From contig JBJKRL010000027.1 in assembly GCA_046704745.1 (NCBI GenBank), positions 1 to 64,000 on the forward strand: 64,000 nt of DNA. Direction: 5' to 3'. The DNA is from CAWGGS01 sp046704745 (GTDB taxonomy: Bacteria > Desulfobacterota > Desulfobulbia > Desulfobulbales > Desulfocapsaceae). The notes under the pieces were generated by a model, which searched no databases, had not been told where the DNA came from, and saw only the letters and a list, made by a program, of their open reading frames with translations. Below, one piece after another: positions 17,425 through 26,467 of this stretch (the first letter of the stretch is position 1; each line of letters begins with the position of its first letter). Made by a program: the position numbers and the translations under genes.

Positions 17425-18045
17425 ATGTGCGAAAACAGCAAAACGGTTTCACTCGGTTTCACGGAAGAGAGGGTACCTGCCGGTACACATATGTGTCTTA
17501 TTTTTACCGATGATGATGAACGGCTTGATTCGCTTCTCAAATTTCTTCTCAGTGGTGTCATGGAGGGGGAACGGGCGGCTTGTTTCTCAGAAAAAGTAAC
17601 CGAGGAAATGATCAGGGCATATTTTGCCAAGCATGGTATATCGTATGATGAGCGTAAAACAGACAATGCTATTTCCTGCTCGCCAACCAGCGAGGTCTAC
17701 TTCCGTGATGGGATTTTTGATCCGGACCGTATGCTGAATACTCTTTCCAGCTTTTATCAACAAACACAGGATCTGGGGTTTACAGGAGGGCGCGTCATTG
17801 GGGAGATGACACCCGAGGTTGAGCATGTGCCTGGTGGTGATCGTTTACTCGAATACGAATCACGCGTGAGTCTGATGGTTCGGGAGAAACCTGTAACGGC
17901 TGTATGTCAGTACGATGCAAATAAATTTTCCGGGGCAGCCATCATGAATGTCCTGAAGGTTCACCCAAAGATGATTGTAAACGGCATCGTGGTGCACAAC
18001 CCACTTTTTATTGAACCTGAACAATTCTTGAAACTCGGGACATAA
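17425..18045 (+). CDS. MEDS domain protein (DcmR-like sensory domain)
   Basis: This 206-residue protein starts like MEDS domains: VPAGTHMCLIFTDDDERLDSLLKFLLSGVMEGERAACFSEK. It continues with the second conserved block GGRVIGEMTPEVEHVPGGDRLLEYE and the final VCQYDANKFSG. MEDS domains are thought to bind small hydrocarbon derivatives and often sit with histidine kinases. It stands alone without DNA-binding part and ends 1 nt before the hybrid kinase ATG, so the two are surely co-translated and probably partners. Confidence 0.85.
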   Translation: MCENSKTVSLGFTEERVPAGTHMCLIFTDDDERLDSLLKFLLSGVMEGERAACFSEKVTEEMIRAYFAKHGISYDERKTDNAISCSPTSEVYFRDGIFDPDRMLNTLSSFYQQTQDLGFTGGRVIGEMTPEVEHVPGGDRLLEYESRVSLMVREKPVTAVCQYDANKFSGAAIMNVLKVHPKMIVNGIVVHNPLFIEPEQFLKLGT

Positions 18046-18046
18046 G

Positions 18047-20854
18047 ATGTCGTCTCGTCCTTCTCTTTCGGCCGAAGTGCTCGGGCAAATTGCCCTGATG
18101 CAAAGCATGGTGGCCCAACTCCCGGATAAGGAGTCCATGCTGAGCTTCGCCTGCCAAGGCTTGAATGATCTGGCCGGGGTTGCAGAGGCTGTATATAGAT
18201 ACGAGATCATCAATAATGATCAGGGAACGGATCATATCCCTTCGAACAATGACGAACGAATCTTCCCAATCATCAGGGGAAATCGCAAACATGCTGATAT
18301 CATTTTGCGCCTCACTGATGCCGCCGCATTTCTACCTTATACACCGTATATTGAAAACTTCTGCAATATGTTGGCAGTAATTTTCGAGGAAATTCACCAG
18401 CGTGAAGAGAACCGTCGTCTATTAGATGATCTGGAACGTCGTGTTGAAAACCGCACAAAAGAACTTGAGATTGAAATACAAGAACGGCAAAAAGCCGAAG
18501 AGCAGCTTTCATATTCAAACTCTTTGACAAATGCAGCATTGGAAGCATCGGCTGACGGCATTCTTATTGTAAAGCGGGACGGGAAGATAGCCCGATGGAA
18601 CGAAAAATTTGTCTCTCTCTGGCAGATCCCTGGAGAGCTTCACACGGATAATGACGCCCCTGTTCTTCAACACGTTACCACCCAAATGGCCTTTCCTGAG
18701 GAATTTCTGCGTAAGGTCAAAGAATTATATGAAAATCCGGACGATTCAAGTATAGACTTGCTGCATCTTGCCGACGGACGGATTTTTGAACGCTATTCCC
18801 AACCGGCAAAAATAGGAAATGAGATTGTCGCCCGTTTCTGGTCATTCCGTGATATCACGGAGCGCAAGCGAAATGAACAGCTGATCCTCGCTGAACGGGA
18901 CCGTGCCCAGAAATATCTGGATACTGTTGAGGCGATTATTGTTGTCCTTGACGATCAAGGTAGAATCAGCCTGATAAATCGTAAAGGTTGTGAAATACTT
19001 GCTCGCTCAGAAAATGAGCTGATCGGCACCTCCTGGTTTACGACATGTTTACCTAACAACGACAACATAGATAAGGACCTTTTCTATTATCGAAAATTGA
19101 TGAGAGGTGAGGTCCAATCAAAAGAGTATTTCGAAAACACTATTATCTCAGCAGATGGAAATTTGCATGAAATTGCTTGGCATAACAGCTTATTACTGGA
19201 TGAGAAAGGTAGCATCACAGGCACCCTCAGCGCCGGAGAGGATATCACCGAACGCAAACGCTCTGAAGAGGCGTTAAAGGCCAGCAGGACAAAATTAGAA
19301 GCGGCATTGGCGAGTATGACTGATGCCGTGTTTATCTCCGATGAAAGCAACATTATTGAATTCAATGACGCGTTTGTATCCTTTCATCGGTTTAAGAATA
19401 AAGAAGACTGCCTTAAGAAACGAAGTCAGTTTCAAGACATCCTTGAATTCTTCACCGTTGACGGGGCTCCGGTGCAACAAGAGATGTGGCCTATTTCCAG
19501 AGCACTACGAGGAGAGATTGTTACGTATGCGGAGTATGCTCTATGCCGTAAAGATACCGGCGAAAATTGGGTTGGAAGTTATAGTTTTAGCCCAATAAAA
19601 GATCATAAGGGCATGATCGTCGGCGCAGTCGCAGTCGCGCGTGATATTACTGAGTTGAAAAAGAATGAAGAAGCAAAGCTTAATCTCGAGGCTCAGCTCA
19701 AGCAGGCCCAGAAGATGGAGTCTGTTGGACGTCTCGCGGGGGGAGTGGCCCATGACTTTAACAATATGTTGGGTGTGATTCTGGGCCGAACTGAAATGGC
19801 TTTGGAGAGCACAAACTCGTCAGATCCCATGCATGTCGATCTGCAAGAGATCCACAAAGCTGCTGAACGATCCGCAAATCTCACCCGGCAACTCCTGGCT
19901 TTTGCCCGCAAGCAGACAATTTCCCCCAAGATTTTAAATTGTAATGAGGCAGTATCGAGTATGTTAACCATGCTGCGAAGGCTTATTGGAGAAGATATTG
20001 ATTTGATGTGGTTTCCCCAAGCCAATCTTTGGCCGGTCAAAGTTGATCCTACACAGCTTGATCAGCTTCTCGCTAATCTCTGTGTGAACGCTCGAGATGC
20101 CATTTCCGGAGTAGGCAAGGTCACAATCGAAACCGAAAACATGAGTTTTGACAAAGCTTATTGCGATAACCATCCGGGATTTATCCCTGGAGAATATATT
20201 ATGCTGGCTGTGAGCGACAATGGTTGCGGCATGGACGGAGACACTCTCGCTCACCTTTATGAGCCTTTTTTCACCACCAAGGAAATAGGAAAAGGGACAG
20301 GTCTCGGACTGGCCACAGTTTATGGCATTGTCAAGCAGAACAATGGATTCATAAATGTTTATAGTGAACCCGACCAAGGCACTGCGTTTAAAATCTTCCT
20401 ACCTCGCTATATTGATAAGGCTAAAAGCATTCAGACGGCTGGAAAGGGACAACCAATAACACGCGGCAAAGAAACCATCCTCTTGGTGGAAGATGAACAT
20501 ACAGTTTTGGATATGACCAAGGCGATGCTTGAACGCCTCGGGTACAGAGTTATTCCTGCACAGACACCGGGTGAAGCAATACGTCTGGCTAAATCACATA
20601 AAAATGAAATAGATATACTAGTAACCGATGTAGTAATGCCGGAGATGAACGGTCGTGACCTGGTTAGACATATCGCCCCTCTTTACCCTGGTATCAAGAC
20701 ACTTTTTATGTCGGGATACACAGCTAATGCCATAGCTCATCATGGGATATTGGACGATGATGTGCAATTCATAGAAAAACCATTTTCTCGAAAAACTTTA
20801 GCTGAAAAAATTAGAGAGGTTTTGGGTCAGAGCACTCCAACAACTAACCTATGA
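18047..20854 (+). CDS. PAS-rich hybrid histidine kinase
   Basis: This 935-residue soluble sensor kinase has an N-terminal GAF-like region (1-120), a coiled coil (about 122-160), and three PAS domains (about 160-275, 285-402 and 405-535, each ended by a 'DITE+K' signature). The dimerisation domain has phospho-acceptor H569 (GGVAHDFNNM). The ATPase domain (about 650-790) has NARDAI, DNGCGMDGD and GKGTGLGLATVYG. A C-terminal receiver has D861 (LVTDVVMPEMNG) and the Lys in EKPF. There are no membrane spans, so the signal is cytoplasmic. The output target is unknown, since no DNA-binding regulator follows. Confidence 0.92.
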   Translation: MSSRPSLSAEVLGQIALMQSMVAQLPDKESMLSFACQGLNDLAGVAEAVYRYEIINNDQGTDHIPSNNDERIFPIIRGNRKHADIILRLTDAAAFLPYTPYIENFCNMLAVIFEEIHQREENRRLLDDLERRVENRTKELEIEIQERQKAEEQLSYSNSLTNAALEASADGILIVKRDGKIARWNEKFVSLWQIPGELHTDNDAPVLQHVTTQMAFPEEFLRKVKELYENPDDSSIDLLHLADGRIFERYSQPAKIGNEIVARFWSFRDITERKRNEQLILAERDRAQKYLDTVEAIIVVLDDQGRISLINRKGCEILARSENELIGTSWFTTCLPNNDNIDKDLFYYRKLMRGEVQSKEYFENTIISADGNLHEIAWHNSLLLDEKGSITGTLSAGEDITERKRSEEALKASRTKLEAALASMTDAVFISDESNIIEFNDAFVSFHRFKNKEDCLKKRSQFQDILEFFTVDGAPVQQEMWPISRALRGEIVTYAEYALCRKDTGENWVGSYSFSPIKDHKGMIVGAVAVARDITELKKNEEAKLNLEAQLKQAQKMESVGRLAGGVAHDFNNMLGVILGRTEMALESTNSSDPMHVDLQEIHKAAERSANLTRQLLAFARKQTISPKILNCNEAVSSMLTMLRRLIGEDIDLMWFPQANLWPVKVDPTQLDQLLANLCVNARDAISGVGKVTIETENMSFDKAYCDNHPGFIPGEYIMLAVSDNGCGMDGDTLAHLYEPFFTTKEIGKGTGLGLATVYGIVKQNNGFINVYSEPDQGTAFKIFLPRYIDKAKSIQTAGKGQPITRGKETILLVEDEHTVLDMTKAMLERLGYRVIPAQTPGEAIRLAKSHKNEIDILVTDVVMPEMNGRDLVRHIAPLYPGIKTLFMSGYTANAIAHHGILDDDVQFIEKPFSRKTLAEKIREVLGQSTPTTNL

Positions 20855-21000
20855 TCCTGGTTTGCTGGCACATTTTACCAAGACCAATCTTTGTTCAATT
20901 ACTTTGATCAGCTCTGTTAGCCCAGTTAATTCAATATGGAAAGGATTCCATATTCTACACACAAAAAACCAAATCTGAGCAAATCCCCCATAAAAGAATG
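20855..21000. other. Intergenic, nothing recognised
   Basis: Short spacer between the convergent kinase gene and the tRNA terminator. Confidence 0.4.
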
Positions 21001-21030
21001 AAGGGGTTATGTGAAATCACATACCCCTTT
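21001..21030 (-). terminator. Hairpin downstream of tRNA-Thr
   Basis: AAGGGGTTATGTG and CACATACCCCTT pair with one bulge, placed 9 nt past the CCA end of the tRNA on the minus strand. The following sequence is only modestly T-rich. It may terminate both the tRNA and the convergent kinase transcript. Confidence 0.6.
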
Positions 21031-21038
21031 TAAAATAC

Positions 21039-21114
21039 TGGAGCCACTTAACGGGATCGAACCGTTGGCCTGCGCTTTACGAGAGCGCCGCTCTACCATC
21101 TGAGCTAAAGTGGC
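21039..21114 (-). tRNA. tRNA-Thr (anticodon CGU)
   Basis: This 76-nt cloverleaf on the minus strand has acceptor stem GCCACTT/AAGTGGC, D stem GCTC/GAGC, anticodon stem GCGCT/AGCGC with loop CTCGTAA (anticodon CGT), variable loop AGGCC, T stem AACGG/CCGTT with TTCGATC, and an encoded CCA. All stems pair fully. It reads ACG threonine codons. Confidence 0.95.
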
Positions 21115-21809
21115 TCGCCTTAATGTATCAATGACATCTCCGGTCTGACCGCCAACCATTCTTTTTGCAGAGCCAACCCCGTTTTTCTCATGCTTGCAGC
21201 CAGTGCTTTTTTCGGTAACAGGTATATATCAGTTCGGAATATAAAATTCAACGATAATGCGCCATCACCAGGAAATCAGACTCGACCGGAATCGGTGTAA
21301 TCATTAATTTCCACTATGAAATTGCATTGACAAATCCTGGGAAGCCTGACGTTTAAGAAAAATCTAACCAAACAACAATTTTATCATATAAATTTAAAAA
21401 GTTAAGCAAAGATGATCTAAGCTTTTTCCAGGTAAAATTCGTACCTGGAAAAAATATGGTAAAGCAGATGGTTGTCCACACTTCGGGAGAGCCGGTCCAG
21501 CCCGTTATCGCGTGTCGCCTGTGAGGTTCGCATACTATATCCTTGGCTAGCACCCGCCTCTGCTCTTGAACGCCAGGCGAGTTGGCAAAAGGCCTTATCA
21601 GGTTTCCATGCATAGATGCGGCCGATAAGCAAGGCTAAAGCCATATTAGGCTTTTTTCAACCGGAAATCCTTGAGCTTCATAACATCCTATGGTAAGGAA
21701 AGATAATTTTTATTAGGCATAGCAGAAGTTTTTCGGTAATCCTTACCCTGACAGCTTCCATTGCCATGAGCTTGGTTAATAACCTCTATAATTCAATGAA
21801 GGAGAACTC
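21115..21809. other. Intergenic, about 700 bp, no supported gene
   Basis: It holds no recognised gene. Two overlapping minus-strand frames (21353-21613 and 21417-21644) lack a ribosome binding site and family resemblance. A short near-palindrome (ttccaggt...acctggaa) lies at about 21426-21451. Confidence 0.45.
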
Positions 21810-23432
21810 ATGCCATCTACACTGGCCGGTGCATTCGCACGTAACTTTTTAGGAAATGCACCTCAATGGTACAAATTGACAATTCTCTCCTTCCTTATTG
21901 TCAATCCCATTGCACTCTACACAATAGGCCCCTTTATTACAGGCTGGCTTCTTATAGCTGAATTCATTTTCACTCTGGCCATGGCGCTTAAGTGCTATCC
22001 GCTGCCGGCGGGAGGCCTTCTCGCGCTCCAAGCCGTTATTTTCGGTATGACCAGACCTGAGACGGTCTACCTTGAGGCCATGAACAATTTCGAAGTAATC
22101 CTCCTGCTTATCTTTATGGTGGCGGGTATCTTCTTCATGAAGGATTTTCTCCAATTCACATTCACCAGAATTCTCGTTCGCGTCCAATCGAAGACTACGA
22201 TATCGCTGCTCTTTTGTTTTCTCGGTGCCTTTCTCTCAGCCTTTCTTGATGCCTTGACTGTAACCGCAGTGATCATTGCCGTAGCCTATGCCTTCTACAA
22301 TGTCTATCACCGATTTGCATCTGGAATGGACATGCAGGCAAGCCATGATTTGACCAGCGACCAGACGCTCAAAGACGTTCAGCGGGAAGAACTAAAAGAA
22401 TTCCGTAAGTTTTTAAGAAATCTTATGATGCATGGAGCAGTAGGAACAGCATTAGGCGGTGTCTGTACGCTGGTTGGGGAACCGCAAAACCTTCTTATCG
22501 GTGGAGAAATGGGTTGGCATTTCGTTCCGTTTCTGATCAAGGTTGCCCCAGTTTCAATACCTGTTCTGGGTATCGGGCTGCTTACCTGTCTGGCAGTTGA
22601 AAAGTTTAAAATTTTTGGTTACGGAGCTCAAATGCCGGGCAATATCCGTTCGCATCTTCTCGAAACGGAAAAAATTATCGAAGAAAAAAGAGGAACACGG
22701 GGAAAGACAAAATTGATCGTACAGGGATTGACCGGAATATGGCTTATTGTCTCCTTGGCCTTTCATTTAGCGGCAGTGGGACTTATAGGCCTTTCAGTAA
22801 TTATCCTTCTCACATCCTTCAACGGAATTATTGAAGAGCACCAATTGGGGCACGCCTTTCAGGAAGCCCTGCCGTTCACCGCCCTCTTAGTTGTCTTTTT
22901 CGCTATTGTCGCTGTCATTCATGATCAACATCTTTTCAGGCCGGTAATCCAATATGTTCTCAGTTTGAAAGGCCATACCCAGCTCGCTGCGTATTATTTA
23001 GCAAATGGTCTTCTGTCCATGATTTCCGATAATGTTTTTGTCGCCACTGTTTATATCTCGGAAACCAAAGCTCATATGATCCATCTCCTCGGCGCAATTC
23101 CGGATATCGGCATGACCGGTGCACAACTCATGGAAAAGCTGACCTCTCCAGCCATACATCGAGCTGAGGCCCTTGCCGCTCTTCCCCACAATGCATCCGT
23201 TCAGGCAAGTGCCATCATGGCTCAATTCGATAAACTTGCGGTTGCAATCAATACCGGCACCAACATCCCCAGTGTCGCCACACCCAATGGGCAGGCTGCA
23301 TTTCTTTTTCTGTTGACATCGGCTTTAGCGCCGGTCATACGTCTGAATTATGGTAGAATGGTAATACTTGCTCTGCCTTATACCATCACCATGACACTCA
23401 CCGGTTTATTTTCCACCTTTTATTTTTTATAA
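21810..23432 (+). CDS. nhaB: Na+/H+ antiporter NhaB
   Basis: This 540-residue inner-membrane antiporter of the ArsB/NhaB superfamily exports Na+ in exchange for H+. About 12 membrane spans are visible. Family hallmarks are NFLGNAPQWYKL at the N-terminus, the span with FLDALTVTAVIIAVAYAFYNVYHRFASG, GTALGGVCTLVGEPQNLLI, and MISDNVFVATVYI. The length equals NhaB of Enterobacteria and Vibrio. GGAG lies before the ATG. It suits a marine or saline sulfate reducer. No partner gene is adjacent. Confidence 0.93.
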   Translation: MPSTLAGAFARNFLGNAPQWYKLTILSFLIVNPIALYTIGPFITGWLLIAEFIFTLAMALKCYPLPAGGLLALQAVIFGMTRPETVYLEAMNNFEVILLLIFMVAGIFFMKDFLQFTFTRILVRVQSKTTISLLFCFLGAFLSAFLDALTVTAVIIAVAYAFYNVYHRFASGMDMQASHDLTSDQTLKDVQREELKEFRKFLRNLMMHGAVGTALGGVCTLVGEPQNLLIGGEMGWHFVPFLIKVAPVSIPVLGIGLLTCLAVEKFKIFGYGAQMPGNIRSHLLETEKIIEEKRGTRGKTKLIVQGLTGIWLIVSLAFHLAAVGLIGLSVIILLTSFNGIIEEHQLGHAFQEALPFTALLVVFFAIVAVIHDQHLFRPVIQYVLSLKGHTQLAAYYLANGLLSMISDNVFVATVYISETKAHMIHLLGAIPDIGMTGAQLMEKLTSPAIHRAEALAALPHNASVQASAIMAQFDKLAVAINTGTNIPSVATPNGQAAFLFLLTSALAPVIRLNYGRMVILALPYTITMTLTGLFSTFYFL

Positions 23433-23911
23433 ATCTGGATAGTTATATTTAGTAATAGGTATCACTCCCAAACCTTGATTTTTTTTTGGCAAGATCTATT
23501 TAAAATATGGTATAAGGTGAAATATAAAAACGTAGGAGGAATCTGTCGGAACACGTTGAACGAGATGTTTTTGGAATACGATCCATAGTAACCGGATCGC
23601 AACATGTCCAAAAGATCTTTTGGACATTCAATTAGTTAGCTGCAGTTCAGTAGTTTCAAAATACAATAATTCAAAGGAGGTTCGTGAGGCCACAGGAGTA
23701 ATTACAACCATTGAATGCAACGGCAACCTTCCGTACGGGTTCTCTTGATCCATTTCAGATTCTGACTCAGGCTGAAATTTTTTCAACCGGTTCCGTTATG
23801 TCTTCAAAATGGTTGATACATAAGGCTTTTCATAACAAATTTTTTCTCCACTAGTGGCAAACACTCGCAGGATTCACTCCAATTCGATTACTAGGAAGAT
23901 GGCAACCACCA
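23433..23911. other. Intergenic, about 480 bp, with a 22-bp perfect palindrome
   Basis: No supported gene. A perfect 22-bp palindrome lies at 23605-23626 (own entry). A TTG-initiated frame of about 46 codons ending at 23855 follows a weak GGAG, but nothing else supports it. Confidence 0.45.
23605..23626. promoter_or_regulatory. Perfect 22-bp palindrome, possible operator or hairpin
   Basis: TGTCCAAAAGA followed at once by its reverse complement. There is no loop and no T-run, so a dimer-binding site is more likely than a terminator. The target gene is unclear. Confidence 0.35.
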
Positions 23912-24790
23912 ATGGTAACAGGTACAACTGGTAACAGTCCGCCTTCCGACGCAATCCAAAACCGAGCCATGTATCATTTTCAATTTTTCAATACCTTTAC
24001 TCAACCGATAACCACCGGTGACCTGTCTTCGCCGATTATCAGAAAAAGAATACCGAATTTTCGCCCAGTTTACCTCTTCTTGCTCGTCACTTTGTCCCTG
24101 CTTCTGCTGGAAACCGTAGATGCAACCGCTCAGAACGGCTACTATCCGCAGACACAGCAACCGTACATTATCGATAACAAGGTGTATCACCCTCTACCGT
24201 CGGCTGCGGGATTCAAGCAAACCGGAATCGCCTCCTGGTATGGTCCGGACTTTAACGGACATACGACTTCAAACGGTGAAATCTATGATATGTACGGGCA
24301 GACGGCCGCGCATAAGCTTTTGCCAATGAACACAATTCTCCTTGTTTCCAACCTGGAAAACGGCAGGAGTACCATTGTCAGAATCAATGACCGCGGACCT
24401 TTTATTCAAGGAAGGGTACTCGACTTAAGTTATACCGCAGCCAAGAAACTCGATCTGGTAGGAAACGGTACGGCAAGGGTTCGATTGACTGCCATCGGCA
24501 GAGCCAGAAGTGCTCAGGTAGAGCCCTCTCTTATCAACCGGGATATAAATTTCAATTTTGGCGAGTTTTATATTCAGGTGGGAGCCTATCAAGAGAAAAA
24601 AAACGCTCTTCGCATACAGAGGAAATTTGCCGAGTTCGGTCATGCGACCATAATCCAGCGGTTCTTTTCCCAACAATCCATCCTCTATAGAGTATGTGTT
24701 TATGCGGGAAGAGAACTTCAGGGAGCGTATAGGGCAGAAAAATCCCTGCAACAGCACGGATGGATGGGAGCCTTTGTCGTGGCAAAATAA
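23912..24790 (+). CDS. rlpA: RlpA-like septal ring protein with SPOR domain
   Basis: This 292-residue envelope protein has a hydrophobic export segment at about 53-70 (LFLLVTLSLLLLETVDA). It then has the double-psi beta-barrel RlpA domain (about 102-192) with GIASWYGPDFNGHTTSNGEIYD and the catalytic Asp in RINDRGPF, and a C-terminal SPOR domain (about 213-290; FYIQVGAYQEKKNA) that binds denuded glycan strands at division sites. RlpA enzymes are lytic transglycosylases. No lipobox cysteine is seen. The start is uncertain: neither ATG 23912 nor ATG 23969 has a good ribosome binding site. Confidence 0.85.
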   Translation: MVTGTTGNSPPSDAIQNRAMYHFQFFNTFTQPITTGDLSSPIIRKRIPNFRPVYLFLLVTLSLLLLETVDATAQNGYYPQTQQPYIIDNKVYHPLPSAAGFKQTGIASWYGPDFNGHTTSNGEIYDMYGQTAAHKLLPMNTILLVSNLENGRSTIVRINDRGPFIQGRVLDLSYTAAKKLDLVGNGTARVRLTAIGRARSAQVEPSLINRDINFNFGEFYIQVGAYQEKKNALRIQRKFAEFGHATIIQRFFSQQSILYRVCVYAGRELQGAYRAEKSLQQHGWMGAFVVAK

Positions 24791-24925
24791 CCTTCCTGTT
24801 GCCTAACAAGATTCTCGTATGAATATCTAGCTGTAACTGGAACGCGGAAGAATTACTGGGGGACCGAACAAAGAGACGGGGTGTTCTCCTTTACGGGCGG
24901 GATTTATAAATTTTTCAGGCCAAAC

Positions 24926-25582
24926 CTACAGACTGTCGTCTGCCATATCCGCCAGTCGTACTCGACGGACGAATTCGCGTAGTGCTGCATGATCCTTGAT
25001 TCCCGGTGTTATTTCCACACCGGAATTCACATCTACGGCCCAGGGTTTGACCGCACGAATCGCTTCCTGGATATTTTCAGGTCGAAGGCCGCCAGCCAGA
25101 ACCAACGGCCGCTTAAGCTTGAGTCTTTTAATCAATTGCCAGTCAAAGGTTTCTCCCGTTCCACCCGCCTGGCCTTTTACATACGTATCAAGCAGGAACC
25201 CTTGAACCACGTCGTTATATTTCTCGAAATCAGCTATCCGGGTCTGTTCTCCCACGCGAATCACCTTGACAATTTTACATGGGCAGGCCATTTGCGAAGC
25301 TTGCAAACAATAGTTGCGATCCTCACTCCCATGGAGTTGGAGACAGGAAAGCCCTATACCTTTGGCAATTTCGCTTAACTCTTGCAAATCGCGATCAACA
25401 AACACACCAACGGAATCTATAAAAGGTGGGAGATCTGCGATGATCTTCGAGGCTTTGTCAACTGGTATATATCGAGGACTCTTCTCAACAAATATAAAAC
25501 CAAGGGCATCCACTCCTGCCTGCACAGCCGCATGGGCATCCTCAGTGTTTGTGGTACCGCACATCTTAATTCGTGTTCTCAT
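24926..25582 (-). CDS. trpF: Phosphoribosylanthranilate isomerase
   Basis: This TIM-barrel enzyme (218 residues) converts phosphoribosylanthranilate to CdRP, step 3 of tryptophan synthesis. The family start RTRIKMCGTTNTEDAHAA carries the catalytic Cys, FIFVEKSPRYI and VGVFVD follow, and the general acid Asp is in FLLDTYVKGQAGGTG. LAGGLRPENI and VDVNSGVE bind phosphate. The frame is open to 25687, but the start at 25582 is set by homology (M-R-T-R-I-K-M-C-G). It is last in trpEGDCF. Confidence 0.93.
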   Translation of the reverse strand: MRTRIKMCGTTNTEDAHAAVQAGVDALGFIFVEKSPRYIPVDKASKIIADLPPFIDSVGVFVDRDLQELSEIAKGIGLSCLQLHGSEDRNYCLQASQMACPCKIVKVIRVGEQTRIADFEKYNDVVQGFLLDTYVKGQAGGTGETFDWQLIKRLKLKRPLVLAGGLRPENIQEAIRAVKPWAVDVNSGVEITPGIKDHAALREFVRRVRLADMADDSL

Positions 25583-25649
25583 TCTTTCCCGGGATTCCTT
25601 CTCCTCTGTCGGCTCCCCAAAGAGGTCCTCTGCAAGCGTTGTGTTGAAA

Positions 25650-26429
25650 TTATTCCACGCGCAATTCCCGTAAAGCATTGCTTTCAAGTCCTGCCCGCAT
25701 CAGGGTTTCACCTATCAAAGCAGCGGCAACCCCATTATCCTGCAGTCGTTTTATATCATCTCTATCTTTCAGACCGGATTCGCTGACCACAGGAATATCT
25801 TTAGGAATGCGTCTTTTCAATCTGAAGGTCGTCTCAATATCCACCGTGAAATCCTCGAGATTCCGATTGTTTATTCCTATTAGACGACTGTTCGTTTCAA
25901 GGGCCATATCAAGTTCTTTATCATTGTGTACTTCAACCAGAACATCAATACCCAGTTCGCAGGCCAGGGACTGGTAATTCCGCAACTGGTGGATATCCAA
26001 TATGGCGGCAATAAGTAAAATAGCGTCGGCTCCGTAAAGGCTCGCCTCTTTAATCTGGAGTTCATCGATTATAAAATCTTTCCTCAGGACCGGCAGACCT
26101 ACCGCCTCACGGACCTGCAACAGATAGAGAAGACTTCCCTGAAAAAAGTCGGCATCGGTGAGCACGGAAATCGCCTGTGCACCATTTTTTTGATAACTCT
26201 CGGCAATTGCTGTGGGATTAAAATCGGCGCAGATAATCCCCTTTGACGGCGAGGCCTTTTTTACCTCGGCAATGATTGCTACGCCAGGATAAGAAAGCAG
26301 GGCCTGCCTGAAGCCACGAGGAGGGTCGATGTTTTTCTCCTTAAATTCATCGGGCAGATGCAAGCCGCTTTTTTTCAGAATTGCAACTTCCTCTTTCTTC
26401 CTGGCAACAATGGTTTCTAGAATCTTCAT
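25650..26429 (-). CDS. trpC: Indole-3-glycerol phosphate synthase
   Basis: This 259-residue TIM barrel carries out step 4 of tryptophan synthesis. Catalytic elements are visible: VAIIAEVKKASPSKG (Glu and Lys), VLTDADFFQGS, LRKDFIIDELQIKEA (Lys), LVEVHNDKEL (Glu), IGINNRNLEDF (Asn) and SESGLKDRDDI (Glu, Ser). It is a separate protein, not fused to TrpF as in E. coli. It follows trpD after 38 nt. Confidence 0.95.
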   Translation of the reverse strand: MKILETIVARKKEEVAILKKSGLHLPDEFKEKNIDPPRGFRQALLSYPGVAIIAEVKKASPSKGIICADFNPTAIAESYQKNGAQAISVLTDADFFQGSLLYLLQVREAVGLPVLRKDFIIDELQIKEASLYGADAILLIAAILDIHQLRNYQSLACELGIDVLVEVHNDKELDMALETNSRLIGINNRNLEDFTVDIETTFRLKRRIPKDIPVVSESGLKDRDDIKRLQDNGVAAALIGETLMRAGLESNALRELRVE

Positions 26430-26467
26430 AACCTACGTTTAAGAACCGGCAATTTCAGCATGGTTCT

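Noticed and set aside
21353..21644. Two overlapping minus-strand frames of 75-86 codons
   Set aside because: No ribosome binding site, no recognisable family, and both frames share the same DNA; probably chance.
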